Source of the DNA: Streptomyces sp. DHE7-1
GTDB taxonomy: Bacteria > Actinomycetota > Actinomycetes > Streptomycetales > Streptomycetaceae
Assembly: GCA_016432725.1 (NCBI GenBank)
Contig: JACJDG010000003.1
Location: 5,734,001 to 5,798,000 of the forward strand
Direction of reading: 5' to 3'
DNA: 64,000 bases
The position numbers were made by a program, and so were the translations under genes. Under the pieces are notes generated by a model. The model was not told where the DNA came from, did no database searches, and saw nothing but the letters and a program-made list of their open reading frames with translations. Of this stretch, positions 56,082 to 64,000 are shown piece after piece (the first letter of the stretch is position 1; every line of letters starts with the position of its first letter).

Positions 56082-58979
56082 ATGACAGAGACGGCGAGCG
56101 GTCCGGCACGAGGTTCCCGAGCCAAGGGAGCCAAGGCGGGTAACAAGGGACTGCACATCGAGCGCATCCACACCACCCCCGGCGTACACCCGTACGACGA
56201 GGTGGCCTGGGAGCGCCGTGACGTCGTCATGACCAACTGGCGCGACGGCTCGGTCAATTTCGAGCAGCGTGGCGTCGAGTTCCCCGACTTCTGGTCGGTG
56301 AACGCGGTCAACATCGTCACCAGCAAGTACTTCCGGGGCGCCGTCGGCACCCCGCAGCGCGAGGTCAGCCTCAAGCAGCTGATCGACCGCATCGTGAAGA
56401 CGTACCGGAAGGCCGGCGAGGACTACAAGTACTTCGCCTCGCCCGCCGACGCCGAGATCTTCGAGCACGAGCTGGCCTACGCCCTCCTGCACCAGATCTT
56501 CAGCTTCAACAGCCCCGTGTGGTTCAACGTCGGCACCACGCAGCCCCAGCAGGTCTCCGCCTGCTTCATCCTGTCCGTCGACGACTCCATGGAGTCGATC
56601 CTCGACTGGTACAAGGAAGAGGGCATGATCTTCAAGGGTGGCTCCGGCGCAGGCCTGAACCTCTCCCGCATCCGCTCCTCCAAGGAGCTGCTCTCCTCCG
56701 GTGGCAACGCCTCCGGCCCCGTCTCCTTCATGCGCGGCGCCGACGCCTCCGCCGGCACCATCAAGTCCGGTGGCGCCACCCGCCGCGCCGCCAAGATGGT
56801 CGTGCTCGACGTCGACCACCCCGACATCGAGGACTTCATCCAGACGAAGGTCAGCGAGGAGGAGAAGATCCGCGTCCTGCGCGACGCGGGCTTCGACATG
56901 GACCTGGGCGGCGACGACATCACGTCCGTCCAGTACCAGAACGCCAACAACTCGGTCCGCGTGAACGACGAGTTCATGTCGGCGGTCGAGTCGAGCGGCA
57001 AGTTCGGTCTGCGCGCCCGTATGACCGGCGAGGTCATCGAGGAGGTCGACGCCAAGGCGCTCTTCCGCAAGATCGCCGAGGCCGCCTGGGCCTGTGCCGA
57101 CCCGGGCATCCAGTACGACGACACCATCAACAACTGGCACACCTGCCCCGAGTCCGGCCGGATCACCGCGTCGAACCCGTGCAGCGAGTACATGCACCTG
57201 GACAACACGTCCTGCAACCTGGCCTCGCTGAACCTGATGAAGTTCCTCAAGGACGACGGCAAGGGCCACCAGTCCTTCGAGACCGAGCGCTTCCAGAAGG
57301 TCGTCGAGCTGGTCATCACCGCGATGGACATCTCGATCTGCTTCGCGGACTTCCCGACCCAGAAGATCGGCGAGAACACGCGCGCGTTCCGCCAGCTCGG
57401 CATCGGCTACGCCAACCTCGGGGCCCTGCTGATGGCGACCGGCCACGCCTACGACTCCGACGGCGGCCGCGCCCTCGCCGGTGCCATCACCTCGCTGATG
57501 ACCGGTACGGCCTACCGCCGCTCCGCCGAGCTGGCCGCCGTCGTCGGCCCGTACGACGGCTACGCCCGCAACGCCGACGCCCACAAGCGCGTCATGAAGC
57601 AGCACGCCGACGCCAACGGCGGGGCCGTCCGCATGGACGACCTGGACACCCCGGTCTGGGCCGCCGCCACGGAGGCCTGGCAGGACGTCGTCCGCATCGG
57701 CGACAAGAACGGTTTCCGTAACTCCCAGGCGTCCGTCCTCGCGCCGACCGGCACCATCGGCCTGGCGATGTCCTGCGACACCACCGGTGTCGAGCCCGAC
57801 CTCGCGCTGGTGAAGTTCAAGAAGCTCGTCGGCGGCGGCTCGATGCAGATCGTCAACGGCACCGTCCCGCAGGCCCTGCGCCGCCTGGGCTACCAGGAGG
57901 AGCAGATCGAGGCGATCGTCGCCCACATCGCCGAGAACGGCAATGTGATCGACGCCCCCAGCCTCAAGCCCGAGCACTACGAGGTGTTCGACTGCGCCAT
58001 GGGCGAGCGCGCCATCTCCCCGATGGGCCACGTCCGGATGATGGCCGCGATCCAGCCGTGGATCTCCGGCGCCATCTCCAAGACGGTCAACATGCCGGAG
58101 ACGGCGACCGTCGAGGAGGTCGAGGAGATCTACTACGAGGCGTGGAAGCTGGGCGTCAAGGCGCTCGCCATCTACCGCGACAACTGCAAGGTCGGCCAGC
58201 CGCTCTCCGCCAAGACCAAGGAGAAGGAGAAGGCCGAGGTCACGGAGAAGGCGGAGGCCGCCATCCGCGAGACGGTCGAGAAGATCGTCGAGTACCGCCC
58301 GGTCCGCAAGCGCCTCCCCAAGGGCCGTCCCGGCATCACCACGTCCTTCACGGTCGGCGGCGCCGAGGGCTACATGACCGCCAACTCCTACCCCGACGAC
58401 GGTCTCGGTGAGGTCTTCCTGAAGATGTCCAAGCAGGGCTCGACCCTCGCGGGCATGATGGACGCCTTCTCCATCGCCGTCTCCGTGGGTCTGCAGTACG
58501 GCGTGCCCCTGGAGACGTACGTCTCGAAGTTCACCAACATGCGCTTCGAGCCGGCCGGCATGACGGACGACCCGGACGTGCGGATGGCGCAGTCGATCGT
58601 CGACTACATCTTCCGCCGCCTGGCGCTGGACTTCCTGCCCTTCGAGACGCGCTCCGCGCTCGGCATCCACTCCGCCGAGGAGCGCCAGCGGCACCTGGAG
58701 ACCGGCTCCTACGAGCCGGCCGACGACGAGGTCGACGTCGAGGGCCTGGCCCAGTCGGCGCCGCGCGCCCAGGAGCTGAAGGCGGTCGCCACGCCGAAGG
58801 CCGAGCCCGAGGCGGCCGCGCCGGCCCCGAAGCAGGCGCACACCAGCGCCGAGCTGGTGGAGATGCAGCTGGGCATCCAGGCCGACGCCCCGCTGTGCTT
58901 CTCCTGCGGTACGAAGATGCAGCGGGCCGGTTCCTGCTACATCTGCGAGGGCTGCGGCTCGACCAGCGGCTGCAGCTGA
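56082..58979 (+). CDS. nrdJ: Class II (adenosylcobalamin-dependent) ribonucleotide reductase
   Basis: 965-residue vitamin B12-dependent reductase that makes deoxynucleotides without oxygen requirement. Features include FNSPVWFNVG, GGSGAGLNLSRIRSSKELLS, the NPCSEYMHLDNTSCNLASLN active-site region, AILAPTGTIG-like and the Cys-rich tail CFSCGTKMQRAGSCYICEGC, which recycles the active-site disulfide. Lack of an N-terminal ATP-cone is as in other actinobacterial NrdJ. No cobalamin riboswitch is visible upstream. It ends in a strong terminator. Confidence 0.96.
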   Translation: MTETASGPARGSRAKGAKAGNKGLHIERIHTTPGVHPYDEVAWERRDVVMTNWRDGSVNFEQRGVEFPDFWSVNAVNIVTSKYFRGAVGTPQREVSLKQLIDRIVKTYRKAGEDYKYFASPADAEIFEHELAYALLHQIFSFNSPVWFNVGTTQPQQVSACFILSVDDSMESILDWYKEEGMIFKGGSGAGLNLSRIRSSKELLSSGGNASGPVSFMRGADASAGTIKSGGATRRAAKMVVLDVDHPDIEDFIQTKVSEEEKIRVLRDAGFDMDLGGDDITSVQYQNANNSVRVNDEFMSAVESSGKFGLRARMTGEVIEEVDAKALFRKIAEAAWACADPGIQYDDTINNWHTCPESGRITASNPCSEYMHLDNTSCNLASLNLMKFLKDDGKGHQSFETERFQKVVELVITAMDISICFADFPTQKIGENTRAFRQLGIGYANLGALLMATGHAYDSDGGRALAGAITSLMTGTAYRRSAELAAVVGPYDGYARNADAHKRVMKQHADANGGAVRMDDLDTPVWAAATEAWQDVVRIGDKNGFRNSQASVLAPTGTIGLAMSCDTTGVEPDLALVKFKKLVGGGSMQIVNGTVPQALRRLGYQEEQIEAIVAHIAENGNVIDAPSLKPEHYEVFDCAMGERAISPMGHVRMMAAIQPWISGAISKTVNMPETATVEEVEEIYYEAWKLGVKALAIYRDNCKVGQPLSAKTKEKEKAEVTEKAEAAIRETVEKIVEYRPVRKRLPKGRPGITTSFTVGGAEGYMTANSYPDDGLGEVFLKMSKQGSTLAGMMDAFSIAVSVGLQYGVPLETYVSKFTNMRFEPAGMTDDPDVRMAQSIVDYIFRRLALDFLPFETRSALGIHSAEERQRHLETGSYEPADDEVDVEGLAQSAPRAQELKAVATPKAEPEAAAPAPKQAHTSAELVEMQLGIQADAPLCFSCGTKMQRAGSCYICEGCGSTSGCS

Positions 58980-58997
58980 TCGCACACCGTTCCTGAG

Positions 58998-59032
58998 GTA
59001 AGGGGCGCCGGCACTCAGCCGGCGCCCCTTAC
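58998..59032 (+). terminator. Terminator after nrdJ
   Basis: A perfect 15-bp stem (gtaaggggcgccggc / gccggcgccccttac) with a 5-base loop, 19 bases after the nrdJ stop. It also faces the convergent TerD gene. Confidence 0.85.
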
Positions 59033-59055
59033 CCGTGCGCCTCCGCGCCTGGGCG

Positions 59056-59589
59056 TCAGGGGCTGCGCCTACTGCCCATGACGCGGGGGAAGACCGCCGG
59101 ATCCTCGTCGTAGCCGTGGACTCCCGGGTGGAAGGTCCATCCACCGGAGTCGTCCCGCAGGAACTCGCCGATCGTGGCCGCCGTGGCGTCGGGGACCGAG
59201 GCGAAGGTGTCCTCGTCGAGCACCGTGTAGCCCTCGCGGATGCGCATGGCCGGTCCGAGCACGTCGGAGAAGGTCCTGCGCCCGTTCTGCTGCTGTATGA
59301 CCACACCGACCACCACGCGCGCGTACCGGCCGTCGAGCCGGTCGAGCTCGAGCGTCATGACCTCGTCCCAGCCGAAGCCCTTGCCGTCGGTGCTGTCCCG
59401 GTTGAGGAAGATCGTGCCGTCCGGCGAACGGCTGTCGAAGTGCACCAGATAGGCGGGCGCCCCGTACAGGTCGCCGGACTCGAACGGGCCCGCCACGATG
59501 TCCAGGTCGGTCGGCGGGCGGCCCGCCGGACTGGGGTCCCACTTGAGCGCGACCTCGACCTTGCGGATTCCCTTGCTGAAGCCAGCCAC
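59056..59589 (-). CDS. TerD family protein
   Basis: 177-residue protein of the TerD (tellurite resistance/stress) family with calcium-binding folds. Blocks are GIRKVEVALKWDPSPAGRPP, DLDIVAGPFESGD, GWDEVMTLELDRLDG and IQQQNGRRTFSDVLGPAMRI. Streptomyces carry many such paralogues with roles in morphology and stress; the specific role is unknown. The start is GTG at 59,589. No other ter gene adjoins it. Confidence 0.87.
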   Translation of the reverse strand: MAGFSKGIRKVEVALKWDPSPAGRPPTDLDIVAGPFESGDLYGAPAYLVHFDSRSPDGTIFLNRDSTDGKGFGWDEVMTLELDRLDGRYARVVVGVVIQQQNGRRTFSDVLGPAMRIREGYTVLDEDTFASVPDATAATIGEFLRDDSGGWTFHPGVHGYDEDPAVFPRVMGSRRSP

Positions 59590-59741
59590 CGGGCTTCGCC
59601 ACCCCCTTGAAGTGCCATACCTGTCAACTGCCCCGGCAATGGGGCCGTTTGCTCATCGTGCCACGCGCGCGGGGGAGTGTGCGCGGGTGATCTCAGCCGG
59701 AGCGTGACCGGCGCCACGCCCGGTGGCCTTACGATGGCGCG

Positions 59742-60347
59742 GTGCTGGTCAAGTGGATTCGCTGCACCGTGGTGGACCGCCGCGGGTTCGAGCGCGGGCA
59801 GCGGAAATGGGCGGGGCTTCCGGGGGAGCCGGGTTTTCGGGGCCAGGGCGGAGGCTGGAGCCGGCAGCGGCCCGGGGTGGCGCACATCTTCGCCTTCTGG
59901 GAGAGCCGCGCCTTCTACGACTCCTTCATGGCCCGCTCCCACGACCGCCTGGCGGCCGCCCAGTCCGGCACGTTCAAGGATTCCCAGGTCAAACTGTTCG
60001 AGTACCGGTTCGACGTGAAGACCGGCTTCGAGCCCCGGTTCACCGACTCCGACCTGATCCGTGTCGCCCTGTGCCGCGTCCACGAGGAACGGGTGGAGCA
60101 CTTCACCCTCATGCAGGAGAAGGTCTGGAACCCCGCCATGGCCGGCTCACCCGGCATGATCCGGGGCATGTTCGCCGAGGCACCCGAGCAGGAGTTCCTC
60201 ATCCTGTCCATGTGGCGGTCGGTGGCCGAGCACGGCAAGTACCGCACCGAGCGGGTGGAGCGCCTCGCCCTGCGCGCCCAGACGGAGGCGGACATCGCGG
60301 CCCTGTCGGGTGACATCGTGGAACTGGAGCCCTCCTGGACGGTCTGA
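59742..60347 (+). CDS. YdbC/DUF4937-like protein
   Basis: 201-residue protein. The first half (VKWIRCTVVDRRGFERGQRK; GVAHIFAFWESRAFYDSFMA) matches the DUF4937/YdbC group. The second half reads like a ferredoxin-fold, monooxygenase-like domain (IRVALCRVHEERVEHFTLMQ; EFLILSMWRSVAEHGKYR). No catalytic motif is certain and function is unknown. It begins at GTG 59,742. The next gene starts 173 bases later. Confidence 0.7.
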   Translation: MLVKWIRCTVVDRRGFERGQRKWAGLPGEPGFRGQGGGWSRQRPGVAHIFAFWESRAFYDSFMARSHDRLAAAQSGTFKDSQVKLFEYRFDVKTGFEPRFTDSDLIRVALCRVHEERVEHFTLMQEKVWNPAMAGSPGMIRGMFAEAPEQEFLILSMWRSVAEHGKYRTERVERLALRAQTEADIAALSGDIVELEPSWTV

Positions 60348-60520
60348 ACCGGGCGCCTCGAGCAGGAGGTACGGCCCCTGGACGGTTGGAAAGATCAACG
60401 CGGGCGTGACGCGGGAACGGTGCGCCCGCCGGTGCCCCGATGCGCGGGATGCGTGTGACCTACGCCGTATGGGGCCCGTACGAGTGCTCCACAGTCCCCC
60501 GTTCGATCTAGGGTTTCGGC

Positions 60521-61180
60521 ATGGCACGACCACGGCGCATCGTCCTTGTCCGGCACGGCGAGTCAACGGGCAATGTTGATGACTCCGTGTACGAGCGGGA
60601 GCCCGACCACGCTCTCGCCCTGACGGAACGCGGCTGGAGACAGGCCGAGGAGACCGGAAAGGAGATCCGGGAGCTCTTCGGCCGGGAACGCGTGAGCGTG
60701 TACGTGTCCCCCTACCGCCGTACCCACGAGACGTTGCGCGCCTTCCATCTGGACCCCGGCCTGATACGGGTGCGGGAGGAGCCCAGGCTGCGCGAGCAGG
60801 ACTGGGGCAACTGGCAGGAGCGCGAAGACGTGCGCCTGCAGAAGGCGTACCGGGACGCCTACGGCCATTTCTTCTTCCGGTTCCCGCAGGGCGAGTCAGG
60901 CGCCGATGTCTACGACCGGGTCGGCGGCTTCCTGGAGAGCCTGTTCCGGAGCTTCGAGGCGCCGGACCATCCGCCGAATGTGCTGCTGGTGACGCACGGA
61001 CTGGCGATGCGGCTGTTCTGCATGCGCTGGTTCCACTGGACCGTGGCCGAATTCGAATCGCTGTCGAATCCCGGGAACGCCGAGATGCGGACGCTCGTTC
61101 TCGGTGACGACGACAAGTACACCCTTAACCGGCCCTTCGAGCGATGGCGGGATCCGGTACCGCACTGGGGTTCCGGATAG
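60521..61180 (+). CDS. Histidine phosphatase family protein
   Basis: 219-residue phosphoglycerate-mutase-like phosphatase. The RHG motif is VLVRHGESTGNV; the second His is in LLVTHGLAMRLF; SPYRRTHETL completes the pocket. It is longer than cofactor-dependent mutases by the middle block LREQDWGNWQEREDVRLQKA, which typifies a separate actinobacterial phosphatase group. The substrate is unknown. The ADP-ribosylglycohydrolase gene begins 12 bases after it, so they are probably co-transcribed. Confidence 0.88.
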   Translation: MARPRRIVLVRHGESTGNVDDSVYEREPDHALALTERGWRQAEETGKEIRELFGRERVSVYVSPYRRTHETLRAFHLDPGLIRVREEPRLREQDWGNWQEREDVRLQKAYRDAYGHFFFRFPQGESGADVYDRVGGFLESLFRSFEAPDHPPNVLLVTHGLAMRLFCMRWFHWTVAEFESLSNPGNAEMRTLVLGDDDKYTLNRPFERWRDPVPHWGSG

Positions 61181-61192
61181 AGTGGCAGACCG

Positions 61193-62098
61193 ATGACCGC
61201 AGACTCCTCTTCTCTCGAGCGCCTGAACCGGGCCCTGGCCAGCCTGCGCGGACTGGCGGTGGGGGACGCGCTGGGCTCGCAGTTCTTCGTTCCGGCGAAC
61301 TACCCCTTGCTCAAGCGCCGCGAGCTGCCCGCCGGCCCCTGGCAGTGGACCGACGACACGGAGATGGCCTGCTCCGTGGTGGCCGTCCTGGCCGTCCACC
61401 ACCGCCTCGACCAGGACGCGCTGGCCCGCTCCTTCGCCGAGCACCACGACTTCGACCGCGGCTACGGCCCGGCCGTGAACAGGCTGCTCCGCCTCGTCCG
61501 TGAGGGTGAGGACTGGCGCGAGCTCGCGGCCGCCCTCTTCAACGGACAGGGGTCCTGGGGCAATGGCGCCGCGATGCGTATCGCGCCGCTCGGCGCCTGG
61601 TACGCCGACGACCCCGAGCAGGCGACCCACCAGGCGGAGATCTCGGCCTACCCCACGCACCAGCACCGGGAGGCCGTGGTGGGCGCGATGGCCGTCGCCG
61701 CGGCCGCCGCGCTGGCCGCCTCACCGGGCGGCCCGCCCGGCCCCGAGGCGCTTCTCGACGGTGTCATCGCACTCGTCCCCAAGAGCGCCGTCGGCGCGGG
61801 TCTGCGCCGGGCCCGCGACATGCTCGACTACGGCGATCCGGCCACCGTCGCGGCCGTGCTGGGCTGCGGGCGCCGCACGTCTGCCCACGACACCGTTCCG
61901 TTCGCCCTCTGGTCCGCGGCGCGGGCCTTGGCCGACTTCGAGACCGCGTTCTGGACGACCGCCCAGGTCGGCGGTGACGTGGACACGACCTGCGCGATCG
62001 TGGGCGGCGTGCTCGGCTCCGGCAAGGCGGGCACGCCTCCTGCGCGCTGGGTGGAGCGGACCGAGGCACTGCCCGACTGGCTGCCGAAGGGACTCTGA
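61193..62098 (+). CDS. ADP-ribosylglycohydrolase family protein
   Basis: 301-residue hydrolase of the DraG/ARH family that removes ADP-ribose from proteins or nucleotides. The metal sites are QWTDDTEMACSVVAVLA and QVGGDVDTTCAIVGGVLGS; NGQGSWGNGAAMRIAPLGAW is the substrate loop. Both binuclear metal clusters are conserved, so it should be active. It follows the histidine phosphatase closely. No ADP-ribosyltransferase gene is in the window. Confidence 0.9.
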   Translation: MTADSSSLERLNRALASLRGLAVGDALGSQFFVPANYPLLKRRELPAGPWQWTDDTEMACSVVAVLAVHHRLDQDALARSFAEHHDFDRGYGPAVNRLLRLVREGEDWRELAAALFNGQGSWGNGAAMRIAPLGAWYADDPEQATHQAEISAYPTHQHREAVVGAMAVAAAAALAASPGGPPGPEALLDGVIALVPKSAVGAGLRRARDMLDYGDPATVAAVLGCGRRTSAHDTVPFALWSAARALADFETAFWTTAQVGGDVDTTCAIVGGVLGSGKAGTPPARWVERTEALPDWLPKGL

Positions 62099-62405
62099 AC
62101 CCTTCTCGGAACCGGAACGCTGGCCACCGGGAACTCTCCGTGCTCGATGGGAACTCTGTGTGAGCATCCGTCGTTCCGCAAGTAGCCGTCGTCCGCGTCG
62201 ACGCGGACGACGGCTCTGTCCGGGCAGGTGAACGGCGGGAGGGGTGCGGGTGATGGCGGTTTCCGTCGCTGTGCCGGCCGTGCTCGTCCCGCTACTGGTC
62301 TCCCTGGTCGTGGCCGTCCGGGTGGTGCGGACGGCCGGACCACAGCGTGTCCCGTTCCCCCGGCTGCGGTCCGGCCGGCCGCGGTTCCACGAGGCCGCGG
62401 GCCGG
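62099..62405. other. Intergenic region between ADP-ribosylglycohydrolase and exporter genes
   Basis: 307 bases. A start at 62,253 (ATG, with gggagggg eight bases upstream) opens a hydrophobic stretch MAVSVAVPAVLVPLLVSLVV followed by basic residues, which could be a one-segment membrane peptide. It has no stop before running antisense into the exporter gene, so I do not call a gene. A small hairpin (gccgtcgtccgcgtc / gacgcggacgacggc, 62,186-62,215) may end the ADP-ribosylglycohydrolase transcript. Confidence 0.35.
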
Positions 62406-63953
62406 TCAGCCGATGCCCGGACCCGCCGTGCCGGCGAGGGCCTCGAGATCGCTCCTGCGCACCCTGATCACCAGCCAGGCGGTGAGGAACGCGAGCACGG
62501 CCATGGCGGCGGCCGGGACGAAGGCCGCGGAGATCCCGTGGGCGAGCACCTCATGCCCCCAGGGCGCGGGCAGCTGCTGCGTCCTGACGAACTGCGCCTT
62601 CTGTACCGGCGTACCGTCGGCGAGGAACTTCGGCAGTTGTTTCTTCGCCTCGTCCGTGCTCGCGGAGCCGAAGACGGTCGTCAGGATGGACAGGCCCAGC
62701 GAACCACCGACCTGCTGGGTGGCGTTGAGAAGCCCGGAAGCCGCTCCCGCCTCGTGCTGCGCCACACCGGAGACGGCCGTGACGGTGACCGTCACGAAAT
62801 TAAGGCCCATGCCGAAGCCGAACACCACCATCGGTCCCAGCACGCCGCCGAGGTAGGAACTCTCGGGAGTGATGAAGGTCTGCCACACCAGTCCGATCAC
62901 CACGAGCGCCGAGCCTGTCATCATGAAGGGCTTGGGTCCGAGCGTGGGCAGGAAGCGCTGGGACAGACCCGCGCCGACCGCGATCGCGAAGGTCACGGGA
63001 AGGAAGGCGAGGCCCGCCTCGATCGCGCTGTAGCCGAGTACGTTCTGCACGAACAGCACGATGTAGAAGAACATGCCGAACATCGCCGCAGCGAGACTCA
63101 GCATGATCACGTACGTGCCCGAGCGGTTGCGGTCGGCGAACATCTTGAGCGGGGTGATCGGTTCCTTGGCCCGCAGCTCGGTGAAGACGAAGGCGAGAAG
63201 GAGCAGCACCGCGGCGCCGAAGGACCCCAGGGTGAGACCGTCCCGCCAGCCCTCCTCCGAGGCGCGGATGAACCCGTACACCAGCGTGGCCATGCCGGCC
63301 GTCGACGTGAGCGCGCCCGCGATGTCGAACCGTCCCGGGTGCCGCTCGGACTCGCTGATGTACAGCGGGGCGAGGAACGCGATCAGCAGCCCGATCGGCA
63401 CATTGACGAAGAGCACCCACCGCCAGTCGAGCCAGTCGGTCAGCATCCCGCCCGCGAGAAGGCCGATGGCACCACCGCCCGCGGACACGGCGGCGAACAC
63501 GCCGAAGGCCCGGTTGCGCTCCGGACCCTCGGGGAACGTGGTGGTGATCAGGGCGAGCGAGGTGGGCGAGGCGATCGCGCCGCCCACTCCCTGCAGAGCG
63601 CGCGCCGCGAGGAGTTGCCAGGGTTCCTGGGCGAGCCCGCCCAGCAGCGAGGCGAAGGTGAACAGCAGGATGCCGGCCATGAACACCCGGCGCCGGCCGA
63701 GGATGTCGCCGGCCCGCGCGCCGAGCAGCAGCAGGCCGCCGAAGGTGAGCGTGTAGGCGCTGACCACCCAAGTGAGGTCGGTGGTGCTGAACTTGAGAGC
63801 GTCTTGAATGTGCGGGAGCGCGATGTTCACAATCGTCGCGTCGAGTACCACCATGAGCTGGCAGGCAGCGATGACCGTGAGCGCGATGCCGGGATGCCCG
63901 TCCCGGCGGGCCGCACCCGGTTGCCGTTCTTGGAGCAGCTGAGAGGTTGTCAC
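62406..63953 (-). CDS. EmrB/QacA-type MFS drug exporter
   Basis: 515-residue major facilitator transporter with about 14 membrane segments (DHA2 family). Motif D1/TM1 reads ACQLMVVLDATIVNIALPHI; motif A is LGARAGDILGRRRVFMAGIL; motif C-like GGGAIGLLAGGMLTDWLDWR. These proteins export hydrophobic drugs with protons. The start is GTG at 63,953. A 20-bp palindrome just upstream suggests control by a divergent TetR-type repressor whose gene lies beyond the window. Confidence 0.92.
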   Translation of the reverse strand: MTTSQLLQERQPGAARRDGHPGIALTVIAACQLMVVLDATIVNIALPHIQDALKFSTTDLTWVVSAYTLTFGGLLLLGARAGDILGRRRVFMAGILLFTFASLLGGLAQEPWQLLAARALQGVGGAIASPTSLALITTTFPEGPERNRAFGVFAAVSAGGGAIGLLAGGMLTDWLDWRWVLFVNVPIGLLIAFLAPLYISESERHPGRFDIAGALTSTAGMATLVYGFIRASEEGWRDGLTLGSFGAAVLLLLAFVFTELRAKEPITPLKMFADRNRSGTYVIMLSLAAAMFGMFFYIVLFVQNVLGYSAIEAGLAFLPVTFAIAVGAGLSQRFLPTLGPKPFMMTGSALVVIGLVWQTFITPESSYLGGVLGPMVVFGFGMGLNFVTVTVTAVSGVAQHEAGAASGLLNATQQVGGSLGLSILTTVFGSASTDEAKKQLPKFLADGTPVQKAQFVRTQQLPAPWGHEVLAHGISAAFVPAAAMAVLAFLTAWLVIRVRRSDLEALAGTAGPGIG

Positions 63954-63976
63954 TATGGGTCCCCCACAAAGGCTTT

Positions 63977-63996
63977 AGTGAACGCTTGCGTTCACT
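63977..63996. promoter_or_regulatory. Palindromic operator upstream of the MFS exporter gene
   Basis: AGTGAACGCTTGCGTTCACT is a perfect inverted repeat of 9-bp arms with a two-base centre, 24 bases before the exporter start. This size and symmetry fit TetR-family operators. The regulator itself is not in view. Confidence 0.7.
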
Positions 63997-64000
63997 TTCG

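Noticed and set aside
54906..59306. A 1,466-codon open frame antisense to nrdJ, and similar long antisense frames over rimO, lhr and others
   Set aside because: In G+C-rich genes the antisense frame often lacks stops. Nothing in these frames resembles a protein family, and the sense frames are well-known genes.
62253..62405. Small one-segment membrane protein MAVSVAVPAVLVPLLVSLVV
   Set aside because: It has a good ribosome site and a hydrophobic start, but no stop before running antisense through the exporter gene.
1..64000. Mobile elements, prophage, CRISPR arrays, tRNA or rRNA genes
   Set aside because: No transposase or integrase gene, no array of spaced identical repeats, and no tRNA-like cloverleaf was recognised. 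The gene order is core-like throughout.

Overview
The window is a stretch of Streptomyces chromosome. The base composition is very G+C-rich by eye (not computed), third codon positions are almost all G or C, GTG starts are common, and the genes fall in an order I recall from Streptomyces core chromosomes around recA, miaB/miaA, hflX, lexA and nrdRJ. I see no insertion sequence, prophage, CRISPR array, rRNA or tRNA.

Layout. 0-4.5 kb: RodZ-like membrane HTH protein, rimO, then a tightly overlapping pgsA-cinA pair followed by clgR and a strong terminator. 4.5-14.5 kb: Dps, a small membrane protein running into a 23-bp tandem repeat, the repair pair nei2/lhr, an AraC regulator with azlC-azlD, and a prenyltransferase-fold protein. 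14.6-21 kb: DUF3046 protein, PerM-type transporter, recA-recX with an SOS box, and an FtsX-type permease. 21-27.5 kb (all minus strand): a cysteine dioxygenase-rhodanese operon with a cysteine-rich leader peptide, a flavin hydroxylase, and the gluABCD glutamate uptake operon. 27.8-31.5 kb: a two-component system convergent with a lone TAXI binding protein, then a MazG-like protein. 31.7-44 kb: PP2C phosphatase, miaB, extradiol-like protein, two small minus-strand genes, miaA, a membrane protein, dapF, a RelA/SpoT homologue, an M1 peptidase and hflX, closed by a textbook terminator. 44-51.7 kb: a lipoprotein S1 protease with a broken second copy beside it, an alpha/beta hydrolase, and a three-gene NRPS-independent siderophore cluster (aminotransferase, IucA/IucC synthetase, acetyltransferase). 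51.9-64 kb: DinG-like helicase, lexA with an SOS box, nrdR-nrdJ with paired NrdR boxes, TerD, a DUF4937-like protein, a histidine phosphatase, an ADP-ribosylglycohydrolase and an EmrB/QacA-type exporter with a TetR-like operator at the edge of the window.

How they work together. Several genes form one DNA-damage and nucleotide-supply theme: recA, recX and lexA (SOS control), DinG-like helicase, Lhr with Nei2, Dps, and nrdR/nrdJ. A second theme is translation and stress control: rimO, miaB, miaA, hflX, the RSH enzyme and ClgR.

A caution for any reader: 17 of the roughly 53 genes are interrupted by frameshifts. I count 31 breaks, all explained by one missing base in a short G or C run, and in every gene restoring them gives a length divisible by three. 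Many are core genes (hflX, miaA, clgR, recX). I read these as sequencing or assembly errors, not as pseudogenes, and annotate the genes across the breaks. The most interesting biology is the cysteine-rich leader peptide at 22,210-22,257.
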